NCBI RefSeq assembly: GCF_004216665.1
Contig: NZ_SGWY01000001.1
Span: 1,302,001-1,366,000 of the forward strand
Source of the DNA: Agromyces ramosus
GTDB lineage: Bacteria; Actinomycetota; Actinomycetes; Actinomycetales; Microbacteriaceae
Length of the DNA: 64,000 nucleotides
Reading direction: 5' to 3'
The translations under genes were made by a program, and so were the position numbers. Below, piece after piece: positions 43,701 through 52,467 of the stretch. The notes below the pieces were generated by a model. That model had not been told where the DNA came from. It did no database searches and saw only the letters and a program-made list of their open reading frames with translations. The number at the start of each line of letters is the position of its first letter. Within the stretch, counting starts at the first letter, position 1.

Positions 43701-44653
43701 GTGGCCTCCGTCGGGCCGTACGTGTTCCACACCTCCCGTTCGGGCGACACGAGCCGGCCGGCGAGCTCCGGCGGAACCGCCTCGCCGCCGAAGATCAGCA
43801 GTCGCACGTTCTCGATCGCCTCGGCCGGCCACAGGGCGGCGAGCGTGGGCACGGTCGAGACGACGGAGATCCCGTGGGTGACCATCCACGGACCCAGGTC
43901 CATGCCGCTGCGCACCAGGCTCCTCGGTGCGGGCACCAGGCACGCCCCGTGCCGCCACGCCAGCCACATCTCCTCGCACGACGCGTCGAAGGCCACCGAC
44001 AGGCCCGCCAGCACGCGATCCCCCGGCCCGAGCGGCGCACCCTGCAGGAAGAGCCCCGCCTCGGCGTCGACGAAGGCGGCGGCAGATCGGTGCGTCACCG
44101 CGACGCCCTTCGGGGTGCCGGTCGAGCCCGAGGTGAAGATGATCCACGCGTCGTCGTCGAGTCCGGGCGGGCTGGCCACTGGGGTCGCGTACGTGCTGGC
44201 GTGCGGCGGCGTCCCGCCGAACAGCGCCGCCGGCGAGGCATCCGGTTGGACCTGGTCGCCCATCGGCTCGAACGAACCGCTGCCCGTGATCACGCCCCGC
44301 ACGCCCGCCTCGCCGAACACGAGGCGGGCGCGCTCCTCCGGGTCGTCGGCGTCGACGGGAACGTACGCGGCGCCGGCGGCCATGGCCGCCAGGATCGCGA
44401 TGTAGAGGTCGCGGGAACCCGAGGGCATGCGGATGCCGACGCGATCGCCGCGGCGGACACCGGCGGCGTGCAGGCGGGCCGCGGTTCGCACCACCCGAGC
44501 CAGGAGCTCGCGGTAGCTCAGCGCCCCCGCCCCGTCCTCCAGCGCCGACGCGTCGGGGTGCGCCAGCGTGGTCGCGCGCAGCACGTCGATGAGCGTCCGC
44601 GGCGGCGGCGCGAGCGCCGAGCGGTCGAGGATGCCGGGGGCGTCAGCGGTCAC
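40709..44653 (-). CDS. Pls/PosA-type membrane NRPS (epsilon-poly-lysine synthetase-like)
   Basis: A 1314-residue enzyme, close to the length I recall for Streptomyces Pls (about 1319). Residues about 20-510 are an adenylation domain (IIFTSGSTGTPKG at 171-183, NTYGPTEATV at 310, RSGDLV, Lys in TSGKVDR). A carrier domain follows with Ser552 in DLGGGSLAAAQ. From about 610 on, hydrophobic helix pairs alternate with three soluble hexapeptide-repeat segments (IGRMRIGAGSTVGARSTLL-like), the C1-C3 layout of Pls that joins amino acids without a normal condensation domain. Hand-mapped pocket residues Asp223, Ala224 and Glu227 allow a cationic substrate. GTG 44653 follows GGAGG. Product uncertain. Confidence 0.88.
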   Translation of the reverse strand: MTADAPGILDRSALAPPPRTLIDVLRATTLAHPDASALEDGAGALSYRELLARVVRTAARLHAAGVRRGDRVGIRMPSGSRDLYIAILAAMAAGAAYVPVDADDPEERARLVFGEAGVRGVITGSGSFEPMGDQVQPDASPAALFGGTPPHASTYATPVASPPGLDDDAWIIFTSGSTGTPKGVAVTHRSAAAFVDAEAGLFLQGAPLGPGDRVLAGLSVAFDASCEEMWLAWRHGACLVPAPRSLVRSGMDLGPWMVTHGISVVSTVPTLAALWPAEAIENVRLLIFGGEAVPPELAGRLVSPEREVWNTYGPTEATVVACAALLDGTGPVRIGLPLDGWALAVVDADERPVAEGAVGELIIGGVGLARYLDPEKDAVKYSPMPTLGWERAYRSGDLVVFDREGLLFQGRADDQVKVGGRRIELGEIESALQALPGVSGAAAAVRRTEAGNQVLVGYLAVAHGFDRDAARTRLTEELPAALVPLLAIVDDLPTRTSGKVDRAALPWPLAGVEPDAAGLGASAAWLAEQWQAVLGVPVSEPDASFFDLGGGSLAAAQLVSRIRARDPDFTVADIYDHPRLGAMADELDARAPEPGSAASSFRQPVPTPRGTQWVQTLAGVPLFILSGARWLLYLLTATTILDALSDDFGFLPTVPSWVLLLGLAIFATPFGRMAIAIAGARILLAGLEPGDYPRGGAVHLRMWLADQIAHQVDAVGLSGAPWVSNYARALGARIGEDVDLHTLPPVTGMLTIGDRAAIEPEVDLAGTWIDGDVVRIGRMRIGAGSTVGARSTLLPGARIGKGAEIAPGSAVFGRVPAGQRWAGSPAERIGPAAPLTDAPPRRTRWLVAYGASSLFLSLLPIAAFAAGGAVTAVGMAGADSLGDAALRALAWLVPATLVAGVAFAGLVMVAVRLLGIGLHEGRHPVRSRVGWQAWTIERLMDASRTILFPLYSSLFTPVWLRLLGAEVGRGVEASTVLLIPSMTTIDDHAFLADDTMVASYELQGGWMRLDRARIGKRAFLGNSGIAAAGHRLARDALVAVLSVAPVKSKPGTSWLGSPPVRLRRSALETDERRTYRPPFRLRVARTLWELCRIVPVFVTCGIGLGVLFTLAALTAVFGVFVALLLSGVVMLAAGAVAALASTLAKWAFVGRIRAGEHPLWSSFVWRTEVSDTFVEMVAAPWFARAAAGTPALAVWLRTLGAHIGRGVWCDSYWLPEADLVTLGDGSTVNRGCVVQTHLFHDRIMSMDEVTIEPGATLGPHSVILPAARIGAHATVGPASLVMRGEEVPVGSRWSGNPIGPWRAVNVADYHAQVR

Positions 44654-44725
44654 GTGACCTCCTGCTCGAAACGGATGCCGGGTGCCACCCGCGCGGGACA
44701 CGGCCGACGACCCACGCCTCGAGCT

Positions 44726-45439
44726 TCAGCCGCTGAGGAAGACGACCAGTTGCGCCTTCGTGAACCGCGAGGAGCCGCGGATGCCGCGCGCGCGAGCGAG
44801 TTCACGCAGCTCCGCGACGGTTCTCCCCTCGAGGGCGGTCGCCGAGGTCGGGACGGCGGAGCCCCTCGTCGCCCGCGCCGTCGCGGCCGGCGCCTTCGCG
44901 GCCCGCGATCTCGTCGTCCGCGTCTTCGCGGCAGGGGTCTTCACTGACGGTGCCTTCGCCGCCGCCTTCGCGGCCGGCGCCTTCGCGGCCGGCGTGGCCG
45001 CCCTTGGTGCTTTCGCAGCCGACTTCGCCCCCTGGGTCTTCACCGCAGGCCGCTTCGCCGCCGGTGCCTTCGCCGCCGGTGCCTTCGCCGCTGCCGGCTT
45101 CGCGGGGGGCGCGTTCGCGGCGCGTGCCTGCACGGCCGGTGCGCTCAGTGCGGCCGACTTCACCGCGGGGGCATCCGCCGCTTCCGGCACGGGCGTGCTC
45201 GCGCTCGATGGCTTCAACACCACGGGAGGCGCCGGGACCGCGGACTTCGACGCCTTCGACGCCTTCTTCTTCGCAGCTCGCTCGTCGTCGACCAGCTTCG
45301 CCAGCTTCGCCTCGACCTTCGCCGCCTTCCTGCGCGCCGCCTTGTCGGCCTTGGCAGCGAGCCGCCTGGCCTTCGCCACTGCGTCCTTCGCGGCATCGAG
45401 CGCCTTCGCGGCGGCCTTCTCCTGCTTGCTCCGTGCCAT
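44726..45439 (-). CDS. Lys/Ala-rich histone-like protein with Rho-N/SAP-like C-terminus
   Basis: A 237-residue very basic protein. The N-terminal 60 residues form a Lys/Ala helix, the middle is a low-complexity run of AAKAPAAKAPAAK type, like histone H1 tails, and the last 37 residues fold as a Rho N-terminal/SAP-like helical motif (GRTVAELRELARARGIRGSSR, FTKAQLVVFLSG). Likely a nucleoid- or RNA-binding protein. ATG 45439 has AGGGGTGG upstream. It precedes the synthetase on the same strand with a 72-base gap. Confidence 0.75.
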   Translation of the reverse strand: MARSKQEKAAAKALDAAKDAVAKARRLAAKADKAARRKAAKVEAKLAKLVDDERAAKKKASKASKSAVPAPPVVLKPSSASTPVPEAADAPAVKSAALSAPAVQARAANAPPAKPAAAKAPAAKAPAAKRPAVKTQGAKSAAKAPRAATPAAKAPAAKAAAKAPSVKTPAAKTRTTRSRAAKAPAATARATRGSAVPTSATALEGRTVAELRELARARGIRGSSRFTKAQLVVFLSG

Positions 45440-45636
45440 CGTCCACCCCTGACCGAGCCGTCCGCCGAGAGACCGACGGTAGGCGTCATCGTACCGCGAG
45501 CCCTTCTCCACCGTGGCGGCACGGGCGCGGTCGCGGTATCTTCAGCGAAGACGACCGGATCTCGTCCGCCGGCACCGGTCGCGAAGGGGATTCCGATGGG
45601 CAGGCTCGTGCGTGCATCGCTCGCGGCGGCCGTGAC

Positions 45637-45984
45637 GTGGAGGCCGGCCAGGCCGGCGTCCTCCATCTCCTGCACGGTGCGGGCCACGTTCATCGGCTCG
45701 CCGAAGCCCGTGTCGGCATCGATGATCGCCGGCAGCTCGGTCATGCGGGCGATCTGCCTGCCCCGCCCGGCGACCTCGGTGAGCGTGGTGAGCCCGATGT
45801 CGGGCAGGCCGAGGTCGGCCGAGAGCACGGCACCCGAGATGTAGACGCCGTCGAAGCCCTTCTGCTCGATCAGCCGCGCCGAGAGCGGGTTGAACGCGCC
45901 CGGGAAGCGGAGGATCTCGCCACTCGCGAGCCGTTGGCGGAAGAGCCGTCGCTTCTCGGCGGGCGGGGTCTGGGCGTAGAGCAT
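45637..45984 (-). pseudogene. prpB: Truncated methylisocitrate lyase (prpB remnant)
   Basis: The ATG at 45984 has a good AAGGAGG, and the first 116 residues match PrpB: FPGAFNPLSARLIEQKGFDGVYISGA, IIDADTGFGEP and MEDAGLAG. The similarity then stops before the KRCGH active-site loop. The frame continues into unrelated sequence and the neighbouring histone-like gene. More than half of the enzyme, including the catalytic Cys, is lost, so it cannot work. The intact prpD lies upstream on the same strand. This is best explained by a deletion or replacement event; an exact junction cannot be fixed without homologs. Confidence 0.8.
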
Positions 45985-46073
45985 GGTGGGCCTCCTTCGA
46001 CCCAGCCTAATCGCGGAGGCGTGCGACCCCGCCGCCCTGCCCGGCCGCGAGGCGGCCGGGGGCCGAACCCCAC

Positions 46074-46901
46074 TCAGCGCGGCCCGTAGGCGCGCAGGAT
46101 CAGCCAGTCGAACGCCCGGTCCGTGAGGATCCGCCGCACGACGAGGATCGCCTTCGCGCCGAACGGCACCGCATAGCGGATGCGGGGCCGACGCGCGGTC
46201 GCGGCCGTGGCGATCGCGAGCGCGACGACCCGCGGCGAGGCACCGACTCCGGGCCGGTCGGCGAGTTCGTACACCTTCGCGAGCCGTTCCGCCTGGCGCC
46301 CGTACGCGGTGCCACCCGACCGGGCGATGGCGCTCTCGCTCGCGATCCCGCCCCACTCGGTGCGGATGGTGCCGGGCTCGATGACGACGACATGGATGCC
46401 GTGCGGCTTCAGCTCGAGCCGCAGCGAGTCACTCAGTCCCTCGACCGCGAACTTCGTGGCGTGGTACCACGCGCCGAGCGGCTCGTAGAACTTCCCGCCG
46501 ATCGACGAGACGTTGACGATCCTGCCGCTGCGCTGCGCGCGCATGTGCGGCAGGACCAGCTGGGTGAGCCGGGCCAACCCGAAGACGTTCACCTCGAACT
46601 GACGTCGGGCCTCCTCGATCGGCACGTCCTCCAGGGCGCCGTACGACCCGTAGCCGGCGTTGTTCACGAGCACGTCGATGCGGCCCTGCTCGTGCAGGAT
46701 CCGCTCGACGCCCGACGTGATCGACGCGTCATCCGTCACGTCCATCTCGAACACGTGCACCCCGTGCTCGGCAAGGCCGGACATGCGATCGAGACGGCGC
46801 GCCACGCCGTAGACGGTGAAGCCGCGGCGCGCGAGCTCGACGGCGGTCGCCTCGCCGATGCCGGACGAGGCACCGGTGACGAGAGCGACCCCCGCGTTCA
46901 T
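46074..46901 (-). CDS. Short-chain dehydrogenase/reductase
   Basis: A 275-residue classical SDR: nucleotide motif TGASSGIGEA, structural NNAGYGSYG, catalytic Ser in NVSSIGGKF and the Tyr-Lys pair in YHATKFAVEGLS. It resembles SDRs acting on lipids or ketones. It begins two bases after prpD, so both share a transcript, yet it is not a standard member of the methylcitrate pathway. It sits between prpD and the prpB remnant. Confidence 0.88.
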   Translation of the reverse strand: MNAGVALVTGASSGIGEATAVELARRGFTVYGVARRLDRMSGLAEHGVHVFEMDVTDDASITSGVERILHEQGRIDVLVNNAGYGSYGALEDVPIEEARRQFEVNVFGLARLTQLVLPHMRAQRSGRIVNVSSIGGKFYEPLGAWYHATKFAVEGLSDSLRLELKPHGIHVVVIEPGTIRTEWGGIASESAIARSGGTAYGRQAERLAKVYELADRPGVGASPRVVALAIATAATARRPRIRYAVPFGAKAILVVRRILTDRAFDWLILRAYGPR

Positions 46902-46903
46902 GG

Positions 46904-48442
46904 TCAGAACAGGCCGGTCGGGATCTCGACGGTGACGAGCGCGCCGGGCGCCGCCGTGAAGGTGAGCGCGCCGAGCTCGTCGGGGCCGAGCTCTGGCAGG
47001 CGCTGCGCCACGTCGAGGAACCGCTCGATCTCGGCCTCCTCGAGCACCCACTCGGCGAGCGTGCGGAACTTCTGCACGTACTGCTCGCGCGCGAACGGCC
47101 GTGCGCCGAGGGGATGCGCGTCGGCGACGGCGATCTCGTCGACGATCTCGCCGCCGTCGGAGAGCTTGATGACGACCTTGCCGCCGAAGGCCTTCTCGTC
47201 GATGTCGTTCGAGTGGTAGCGGCGCGTCCACTCCTCGTCCTCGACGGTGGTCACCTTCTTCCAGAGCTCGATCGTGTCGGGGCGGTGGGCCCGCTCGGGC
47301 GAGTACGAGTCGGCGTGGTGCCACGCGCCGTCCTGCAGCGCCACCGTGAAGACGTACGGGATGGAGTGGTCGAGCGTCTCACGCGAGGCGTCGGGGTCGT
47401 ACTTCTGCGGGTCGTTCGCGCCCGAGCCGATGACGTAGTGGGTGTGGTGCGACGTGTGCAGGGTGATCGACTCGATGCGCTCGGGGTCGTCGAGGATGAT
47501 CGGGTACTCGTCGTGCAGCTTGCGGGCGAGGTCGATCCACGCCTGTGCCTGGTACTCGGCCGAGTGCTCCTTCGTGTACGAGTCGAGGATGGCGCGCTTG
47601 GCCTCGCCCTCGTCGGGGATCGTCACCTCGTACGAGGCATCCGGGCCGTCGAGGAGCCACGCGATGACGCCGTCCTCACCCTCGTAGATCGGCACCGGAC
47701 TGGTCTCGCCGCGCATGGCCCGGTCGACCGCCTCGACGGCCATCTTGCCGGCGAAGGCGGGGGCGTGCGCCTTCCACGTGGAGATCTCGCCCTTGCGCGA
47801 CTGGCGGGTGGCCGTGGTGGTGTGCAGCGCCTGCCCGATGGCCTGGAAGATCGTCTCCTGGTCGAGCCCGAGGAGCGTGCCGATGCCGGCGGCCGCCGAC
47901 GGGCCGAGGTGCGCGACGTGGTCGATCTTGTGCTTGTGGAGGGAGATCGCCTTGACGAGGTCGATCTGGATCTCGTAGCCGGTCGCGATGCCGCGCACGA
48001 TGTCGCGGCCGGTGAGTCCGCGCGCGGCGGCGAGGTGCTGGGCGACGGCGACGATCGGCGGGATGTTGTCGCCCGGGTGCGAGTACTCCGCCGCGAGGAA
48101 CGTGTCGTGGAAGTCGAGCTCGCGCACGGCCACGCCGTTGGCCCATGCGGCCCATTCGGGCGACGTGCGCCGCGCGGCATCCGCGCCGAACACGGTTGCA
48201 CCGTCGCCGCCGATCGAGACGGGGTGGGCGAGCGCCTGGCTGCGTGCCGAGACGACGGGCTTGCGAGCGAGCGAGGCCGCCGCGACGGCCGCATTGTCGA
48301 TCACGCGGTTCACGACCATGTCGACCACGTCGTCGTCGAGCTCGACGGGGTCGGTCGCGACCCCGGCCAGCTGCCAGGCGAGCTGGCCTTCACGGGCCAG
48401 GTTCTCGTCACTCCGGTGGGTGCGCAGGTGGTGGGTCTTCAC
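46904..48442 (-). CDS. prpD: MmgE/PrpD-family 2-methylcitrate dehydratase
   Basis: A 512-residue dehydratase of the methylcitrate cycle that handles propionyl-CoA. Family motifs: [58 protein letters not shown] and the C-terminal [13 protein letters not shown]. Full length and no interruption. GTG 48442 has TAGCGT exactly six bases before it, predicting a leaderless mRNA. Methylcitrate synthase (prpC) is not in the window and prpB is broken, so the local pathway is incomplete. Confidence 0.9.
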   Translation of the reverse strand: MKTHHLRTHRSDENLAREGQLAWQLAGVATDPVELDDDVVDMVVNRVIDNAAVAAASLARKPVVSARSQALAHPVSIGGDGATVFGADAARRTSPEWAAWANGVAVRELDFHDTFLAAEYSHPGDNIPPIVAVAQHLAAARGLTGRDIVRGIATGYEIQIDLVKAISLHKHKIDHVAHLGPSAAAGIGTLLGLDQETIFQAIGQALHTTTATRQSRKGEISTWKAHAPAFAGKMAVEAVDRAMRGETSPVPIYEGEDGVIAWLLDGPDASYEVTIPDEGEAKRAILDSYTKEHSAEYQAQAWIDLARKLHDEYPIILDDPERIESITLHTSHHTHYVIGSGANDPQKYDPDASRETLDHSIPYVFTVALQDGAWHHADSYSPERAHRPDTIELWKKVTTVEDEEWTRRYHSNDIDEKAFGGKVVIKLSDGGEIVDEIAVADAHPLGARPFAREQYVQKFRTLAEWVLEEAEIERFLDVAQRLPELGPDELGALTFTAAPGALVTVEIPTGLF

Positions 48443-48448
48443 GCCCCA

Positions 48449-48454
48449 ACGCTA
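48449..48454 (-). promoter_or_regulatory. -10 TAGCGT, leaderless promoter of prpD
   Basis: Six bases before GTG 48442 on the minus strand. Confidence 0.5.
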
Positions 48455-48545
48455 TCGAATCGAACCGGCGGATGCCGCGAACGCGGCGTATCGCGGCGGG
48501 GGGCTTGCCGTGTGCGCACTCGTGTGCCGTGCCGTACGGTTCGGC

Positions 48546-49682
48546 TCAGGTGGTGGCGGTATCGGGCCAGACGGGGTCGTGCAGCTGCGCGCCCATCACG
48601 TGCGCGGCGAGGCCCGGGTCGACGTCGTCGAGCGTGGCGGGGCTCCACTTGGGCGCGCGGTCCTTGTCGATGACCTGCGCGCGGATGCCCTCGCGCAGGT
48701 CGTGCTGTTCGATGAACCAGGACACGAGGCGGAACTCCTGCTCGAGCGCCTCCTCGAGGCTGCCCAGCGTGCGCGCGCGCCGCACCGACTCGAGGGTGAC
48801 GGTGAGCGCGGTCGGCGAGAGCGTCTCGAGCTCGTCGGCGGCGGCGGCCGCGTAGGCGGATGCGGCTGGGTCGAGCGGCTGGGTCGGGAACGAGCTCGAC
48901 GCGTCCGCCGAACCGGGCGCTGTGCGACGGCCCTCGGCGAAGGCCCGGAGGCGCGTGATGATCTCGGCGACGGTCGGGGCGGAGTAGCACGCGTCGACCC
49001 AGTCGCGGGCGAGGGCGAGGGCCGACGGACCGGGCGTCTCGTCGAAGAGCATCACGATCTCGGCGGGGCTGCCGGGGTCGGCCCGCTCGGCGAGCGCCTG
49101 CACCAGGTGCGGGAGCCGCTCCGACGGCACGAACGAGTCGGCGAAGCCGGCATGCAGGGCGTCGGCCGCATCCATCGTGCGCGAGTTCAGGGCGAGGTGC
49201 ACGCCGAGCTCGCCCGGCGCCCTCGCGAGGAGCCAGGAGCCGCCGACGTCGGGCGTGAAGCCGATGCGCGTCTCGGGCATGGCCACGCGGGAGCGCTCGG
49301 TGACGACCCGGATTGCGGCGTGGCCGGCGAGGCCGATGCCGCCGCCCATCGTGATGCCGTCCATGATGGCGACGACGGGCTTCGGGTACCGCGCGATCAT
49401 CGCGTCGAGCCGGTACTCCGAGCGGAAGAACTCGCGGGCGTCGTCGGCGTTGCCGTCGGTCGCGTACTCGTAGAGCTCGCGGATGTCGCCGCCGGCCGAG
49501 AAGCCGCGTTCGCCGGCGCCGTCGAGCACCACGAGCCCCACCTCGGAATCATCGCGCCAGGCCTCGAACACGGCGGTGAGCGCGCGGATCATCTCGAAGC
49601 TCAGGGCGTTCAGCGCCTGAGGCCGGTCGAGCGTCACGTGGCCGACTCCGTCGGCGACGCTCGCGGAGATCTGGTCGCTCAC
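48546..49682 (-). CDS. 3-hydroxyisobutyryl-CoA hydrolase-like crotonase
   Basis: A 378-residue crotonase-fold enzyme: LDRPQALNALSFEMI, oxyanion loops GFSAGGDIRELYE and DGITMGGGIGLAGH, the acid MPETRIGFTPDVGGSWLLAR, and the long C-terminal extension typical of hydrolases of valine breakdown rather than plain enoyl-CoA hydratases. It would release 3-hydroxyisobutyrate from its CoA ester. GTG 49682 has TACGGT seven bases upstream, so the mRNA may be leaderless. Confidence 0.85.
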   Translation of the reverse strand: MSDQISASVADGVGHVTLDRPQALNALSFEMIRALTAVFEAWRDDSEVGLVVLDGAGERGFSAGGDIRELYEYATDGNADDAREFFRSEYRLDAMIARYPKPVVAIMDGITMGGGIGLAGHAAIRVVTERSRVAMPETRIGFTPDVGGSWLLARAPGELGVHLALNSRTMDAADALHAGFADSFVPSERLPHLVQALAERADPGSPAEIVMLFDETPGPSALALARDWVDACYSAPTVAEIITRLRAFAEGRRTAPGSADASSSFPTQPLDPAASAYAAAAADELETLSPTALTVTLESVRRARTLGSLEEALEQEFRLVSWFIEQHDLREGIRAQVIDKDRAPKWSPATLDDVDPGLAAHVMGAQLHDPVWPDTATT

Positions 49683-49689
49683 GAGACAC

Positions 49690-49695
49690 ACCGTA
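49690..49695 (-). promoter_or_regulatory. -10 TACGGT before the crotonase gene
   Basis: Seven bases upstream of GTG 49682 on the minus strand. Confidence 0.4.
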
Positions 49696-49740
49696 GCGTC
49701 ATCCCGGCTCCGCGGCGTACCCTCCCTTCGAGGAGGGATC

Positions 49741-50118
49741 ATGATCGAATCCGCGTTCCCGATCCTCGAGGTGTCCGACATGGATGCGGCGCTCTCGTTC
49801 TACCGCGACGCGTTCGGCGGCGTACTGACGTACCGCTTCCCGCCCGAGGGCGAGCCGGTCTACGTGTCGCTCGCCGTCGGCGCCTCGTCGCTCGGCATCG
49901 GACTCGCCGAGTCGCCGCCGCCTCCGGGCAACGTGCTCCTCTGGTTCTACGTCGACGACGTGGAGCGGGCGACGACCGAGCTCGCCGCGGCCGGGGCATC
50001 CGTCGTCGAGGAGCCCGTCGACCAGCCGTGGGGCGAGCGCACGTCGCTCGTGACCGACCCGTTCGGCACCCGCATCCGCCTGGGCGCCGCGATCTCCCCG
50101 CCGCCCGACGAGGAGTAG
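49741..50118 (+). CDS. VOC-family (glyoxalase-like) protein
   Basis: A 125-residue protein with two beta-alpha-beta-beta-beta modules: FPILEVSDMDAALSFYRDAFGG and WFYVDDVERATTELAAAGA, ending TDPFGTRIRLG. Members bind a metal and act as lyases or drug-binding resistance proteins; the ligands are not complete enough to tell. GAGGAGGGATC precedes the ATG. Confidence 0.85.
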   Translation: MIESAFPILEVSDMDAALSFYRDAFGGVLTYRFPPEGEPVYVSLAVGASSLGIGLAESPPPPGNVLLWFYVDDVERATTELAAAGASVVEEPVDQPWGERTSLVTDPFGTRIRLGAAISPPPDEE

Positions 50119-50157
50119 CCGAGGAGCACCACCCCGGCGCGCGCGGGGGGCGCGGGG

Positions 50158-50163
50158 TAGCAT
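50158..50163 (+). promoter_or_regulatory. -10 TAGCAT, leaderless promoter of the LysE gene
   Basis: Six bases before GTG 50170. Confidence 0.55.
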
Positions 50164-50169
50164 GCACGG

Positions 50170-50808
50170 GTGGTCCCCGTCGAGAACCTGTGGGCATTCA
50201 TCGTCGCCTCGATCGTGCTCATCGTGATCCCCGGTCCGAGCGTGCTGTTCGTGATCGGGCGGTCGCTCGCGCTCGGGCGCCTCGGCGGCCTGCTCAGCGT
50301 GGTCGGCAACGCCCTCGGCATGGTGCCGCTCGTCGCCGCGGTCGCCCTCGGCGTCGGCGCCCTCGTCGCGCAGTCCGTGGTGATCTTCACGATCATCAAG
50401 TTCGCGGGCGCCCTCTACCTCGTGTACCTCGGCGTGCAGGCCATCCGCCATCGAGCGGATGCCGCGGCCGCCGTGAACGGCGAGGTGGCCACCCGCTCGC
50501 ACTGGCGCCAGCTGGGCGAGGGCTTCGTCGTCGGCGTCACCAACCCGAAGACCATCGCGTTCTTCGTCGCGGTGCTCCCGCAGTTCGTCGACTTCACCGC
50601 CGGCTCGATCCCGCTGCAGCTGTTCGAGCTCGGCGTCGTGTTCATCGTGCTCGCGCTGCTCTGCGACTCGATCTGGGCGCTGGCCGCGAGCGCGGCCCGC
50701 AACTGGTTCGCCCGTTCGCCGCGGCGCGCGGCGCACCTCGCCGCGACGGGCGGCGTGATGATGATCGGCCTCGGCGGAGTGCTCGCGCTCACGGGCAACA
50801 AGCACTGA
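50170..50808 (+). CDS. LysE-family amino-acid exporter
   Basis: A 212-residue RhtB/LysE-type translocator with about six helices. The conserved VLIVIPGPSVLFVIGRSLALG at the N-terminus, LYLVYLGVQAIRH and GFVVGVTNPKTIAFFVAVLPQF identify it. It likely exports homoserine, threonine or a similar amino acid. GTG 50170 is leaderless by the TAGCAT upstream. Confidence 0.88.
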   Translation: MVPVENLWAFIVASIVLIVIPGPSVLFVIGRSLALGRLGGLLSVVGNALGMVPLVAAVALGVGALVAQSVVIFTIIKFAGALYLVYLGVQAIRHRADAAAAVNGEVATRSHWRQLGEGFVVGVTNPKTIAFFVAVLPQFVDFTAGSIPLQLFELGVVFIVLALLCDSIWALAASAARNWFARSPRRAAHLAATGGVMMIGLGGVLALTGNKH

Positions 50809-50879
50809 CGCCGTGGCCGGCGGGCCTCGGCGTCGCGTCGGGGCGCGGCCGGGCCGCACCCGGTGCGGGGAACGGCGCG

Positions 50880-51416
50880 TCAGTCGCGCGTCGCGGTGCC
50901 GGTGAGGATGCCGCGGGCGAGCCCGTGGAAGAAGCAGCGGGCCCCGAGGATGGCCGGCGAGGCATCCGTGTCGATCTCGAGGCCGGGCACGTCGAGTGCG
51001 TGCACGACGAAGAGGTAGCGGTGCACGCCCGTGCCCCGCGGCGGCGCCGCGCCGATGAAGCCGCGACTGCCCTCCTCGTTGCGCAGCACGAGCGCCCCGT
51101 CGGGCAGCGACGGGCCGCCGGGGCCGCCCACGCCGGCTTCGAGGCTCGTCACCGAGACCGGGATGTTGGCCACCGACCAGTGCCACCAGCCCGAGCCGCT
51201 CGGCGCGTCGGGGTCGAGGCACGTGACGGCGAAGCTGCGCGTCGCGGCCGGGAAACCCGACCACGAGAGCTGCGGCGAGCGGTCCACGCCGCCGGCCGCG
51301 GAACTCCACTGCGGCCGGGCGAGCGCGCCGCCCTCCTGCAGGTCGGTACTCGTCACCGTGAAGGTGTCGACGGGCCGCAACCGCTGCAGCGCCTGGTAGG
51401 GGTCGACGTCGAGCAT
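50880..51416 (-). CDS. YbhB/YbcL-family (PEBP-like) protein
   Basis: A 178-residue phosphatidylethanolamine-binding-like protein: [34 protein letters not shown] with the DPDAP ligand loop, and [16 protein letters not shown]. Bacterial members have unclear roles. No signal peptide. Full length; a GAGGA-type site precedes the ATG at 51416. Confidence 0.88.
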   Translation of the reverse strand: MLDVDPYQALQRLRPVDTFTVTSTDLQEGGALARPQWSSAAGGVDRSPQLSWSGFPAATRSFAVTCLDPDAPSGSGWWHWSVANIPVSVTSLEAGVGGPGGPSLPDGALVLRNEEGSRGFIGAAPPRGTGVHRYLFVVHALDVPGLEIDTDASPAILGARCFFHGLARGILTGTATRD

Positions 51417-51535
51417 CGCGATCCTCCTCGGGGGATGGTCGTCCGCGTTCGCGGCCAGCCTACGTCGGGACCCGACGCAGCGGACCCCCCTGCGCCGCGG
51501 GTCGGCCGACTCGGCGAGCTCGCGGCATCCGATCG

Positions 51536-51541
51536 TATGAT
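51536..51541 (+). promoter_or_regulatory. -10 TATGAT, leaderless promoter of trhO
   Basis: Six bases before GTG 51548. Confidence 0.6.
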
Positions 51542-51547
51542 CTCGGG

Positions 51548-52450
51548 GTGGCCGTCGCCAAGATCCTCCTCTACTACGCCTTCACGCCGCTCCCCGACCC
51601 CGACGCGGTGCGGCTGTGGCAGCGCGACCTCGCGGCGTCGCTCGGCCTGCGCGGGCGCATCCTCATCTCGAAGGACGGCCTGAACGGCACCCTCGGCGGC
51701 GAGCTCGGCGCGATGAAGCGCTACGTGCGCACGACCCGGGAGTACCCCGCGTTCCGGCACGTCGACTTCAAGTGGAGCGAGGGCACCGGCCTCGACGACA
51801 CGGGCGCGAGCCTCGACTTCCCGAAGCTCAGCGTCAAGGTGCGCGACGAGATCGTCTCGTTCGGCGCCCCCGGCGAGCTGCGCGTCGACGGCGACGGGGT
51901 GGTGGGCGGCGGCACCCCGCTCACGCCCGACGCCCTGCACGAGCTGGTCGCCGACCGCGGCGACGACGTCGTCTTCTTCGACGGCCGGAACGCGCTCGAG
52001 GCGGCGATCGGCCGCTTCCGCGGTGCCGTCGTGCCGGATGTCGAGACGACGCGCGACTTCGTGGAGCTGCTCGACTCCGGTGCGTACGACGAGCTCAAGG
52101 GGCGACCGGTCGTGACGTACTGCACCGGCGGCATCCGCTGCGAGGTGCTCTCGAGCCTCATGGCGAACCGGGGCTTCGGCGAGGTGTACCAGCTCGACGG
52201 CGGCATCGTGCGCTACGGCGAGCGCTTCGGCGACGACGGCCTGTGGGAAGGCTCGCTCTACGTCTTCGACGGGCGCGGCTCGGTCGACTTCAGCGACGAG
52301 GCCGCGGTGATCGGCCGGTGCGCGGGTTGCGGCGCGCCGACGAACCGCACCGCCAACTGCCCGGATGCCTCGTGCCGCGCGCAGTTCGTGACGTGCGCGT
52401 CGTGCGCGTCGATCGCATGCCGCGAACACGCCGACGCGGTCGCGGGCTGA
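51548..52450 (+). CDS. trhO: tRNA uridine(34) hydroxylase, rhodanese family
   Basis: A 300-residue TrhO/YceA-like enzyme. The N-terminal acylphosphatase-like part ([21 protein letters not shown]) and the rhodanese domain with active Cys in [17 protein letters not shown] are in order; a Cys-rich C-terminus ([19 protein letters not shown]) follows. TrhO makes 5-hydroxyuridine at the wobble position of tRNAs. Leaderless GTG start. Confidence 0.9.
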   Translation: MAVAKILLYYAFTPLPDPDAVRLWQRDLAASLGLRGRILISKDGLNGTLGGELGAMKRYVRTTREYPAFRHVDFKWSEGTGLDDTGASLDFPKLSVKVRDEIVSFGAPGELRVDGDGVVGGGTPLTPDALHELVADRGDDVVFFDGRNALEAAIGRFRGAVVPDVETTRDFVELLDSGAYDELKGRPVVTYCTGGIRCEVLSSLMANRGFGEVYQLDGGIVRYGERFGDDGLWEGSLYVFDGRGSVDFSDEAAVIGRCAGCGAPTNRTANCPDASCRAQFVTCASCASIACREHADAVAG

Positions 52451-52467
52451 GCCGGTCACGGTCGCAC

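Noticed and set aside
40724-44947. A 1407-codon open frame antisense to the poly-amino-acid synthetase
   Set aside because: It is Arg/Asp/Gly-rich, has no domain likeness and mirrors the third-position GC of the real gene on the other strand.
45214-45636. Extension of the prpB frame as a novel fused enzyme
   Set aside because: The residues after about 116 have no lyase motifs and run into the histone-like gene in another frame, so a truncation is simpler.
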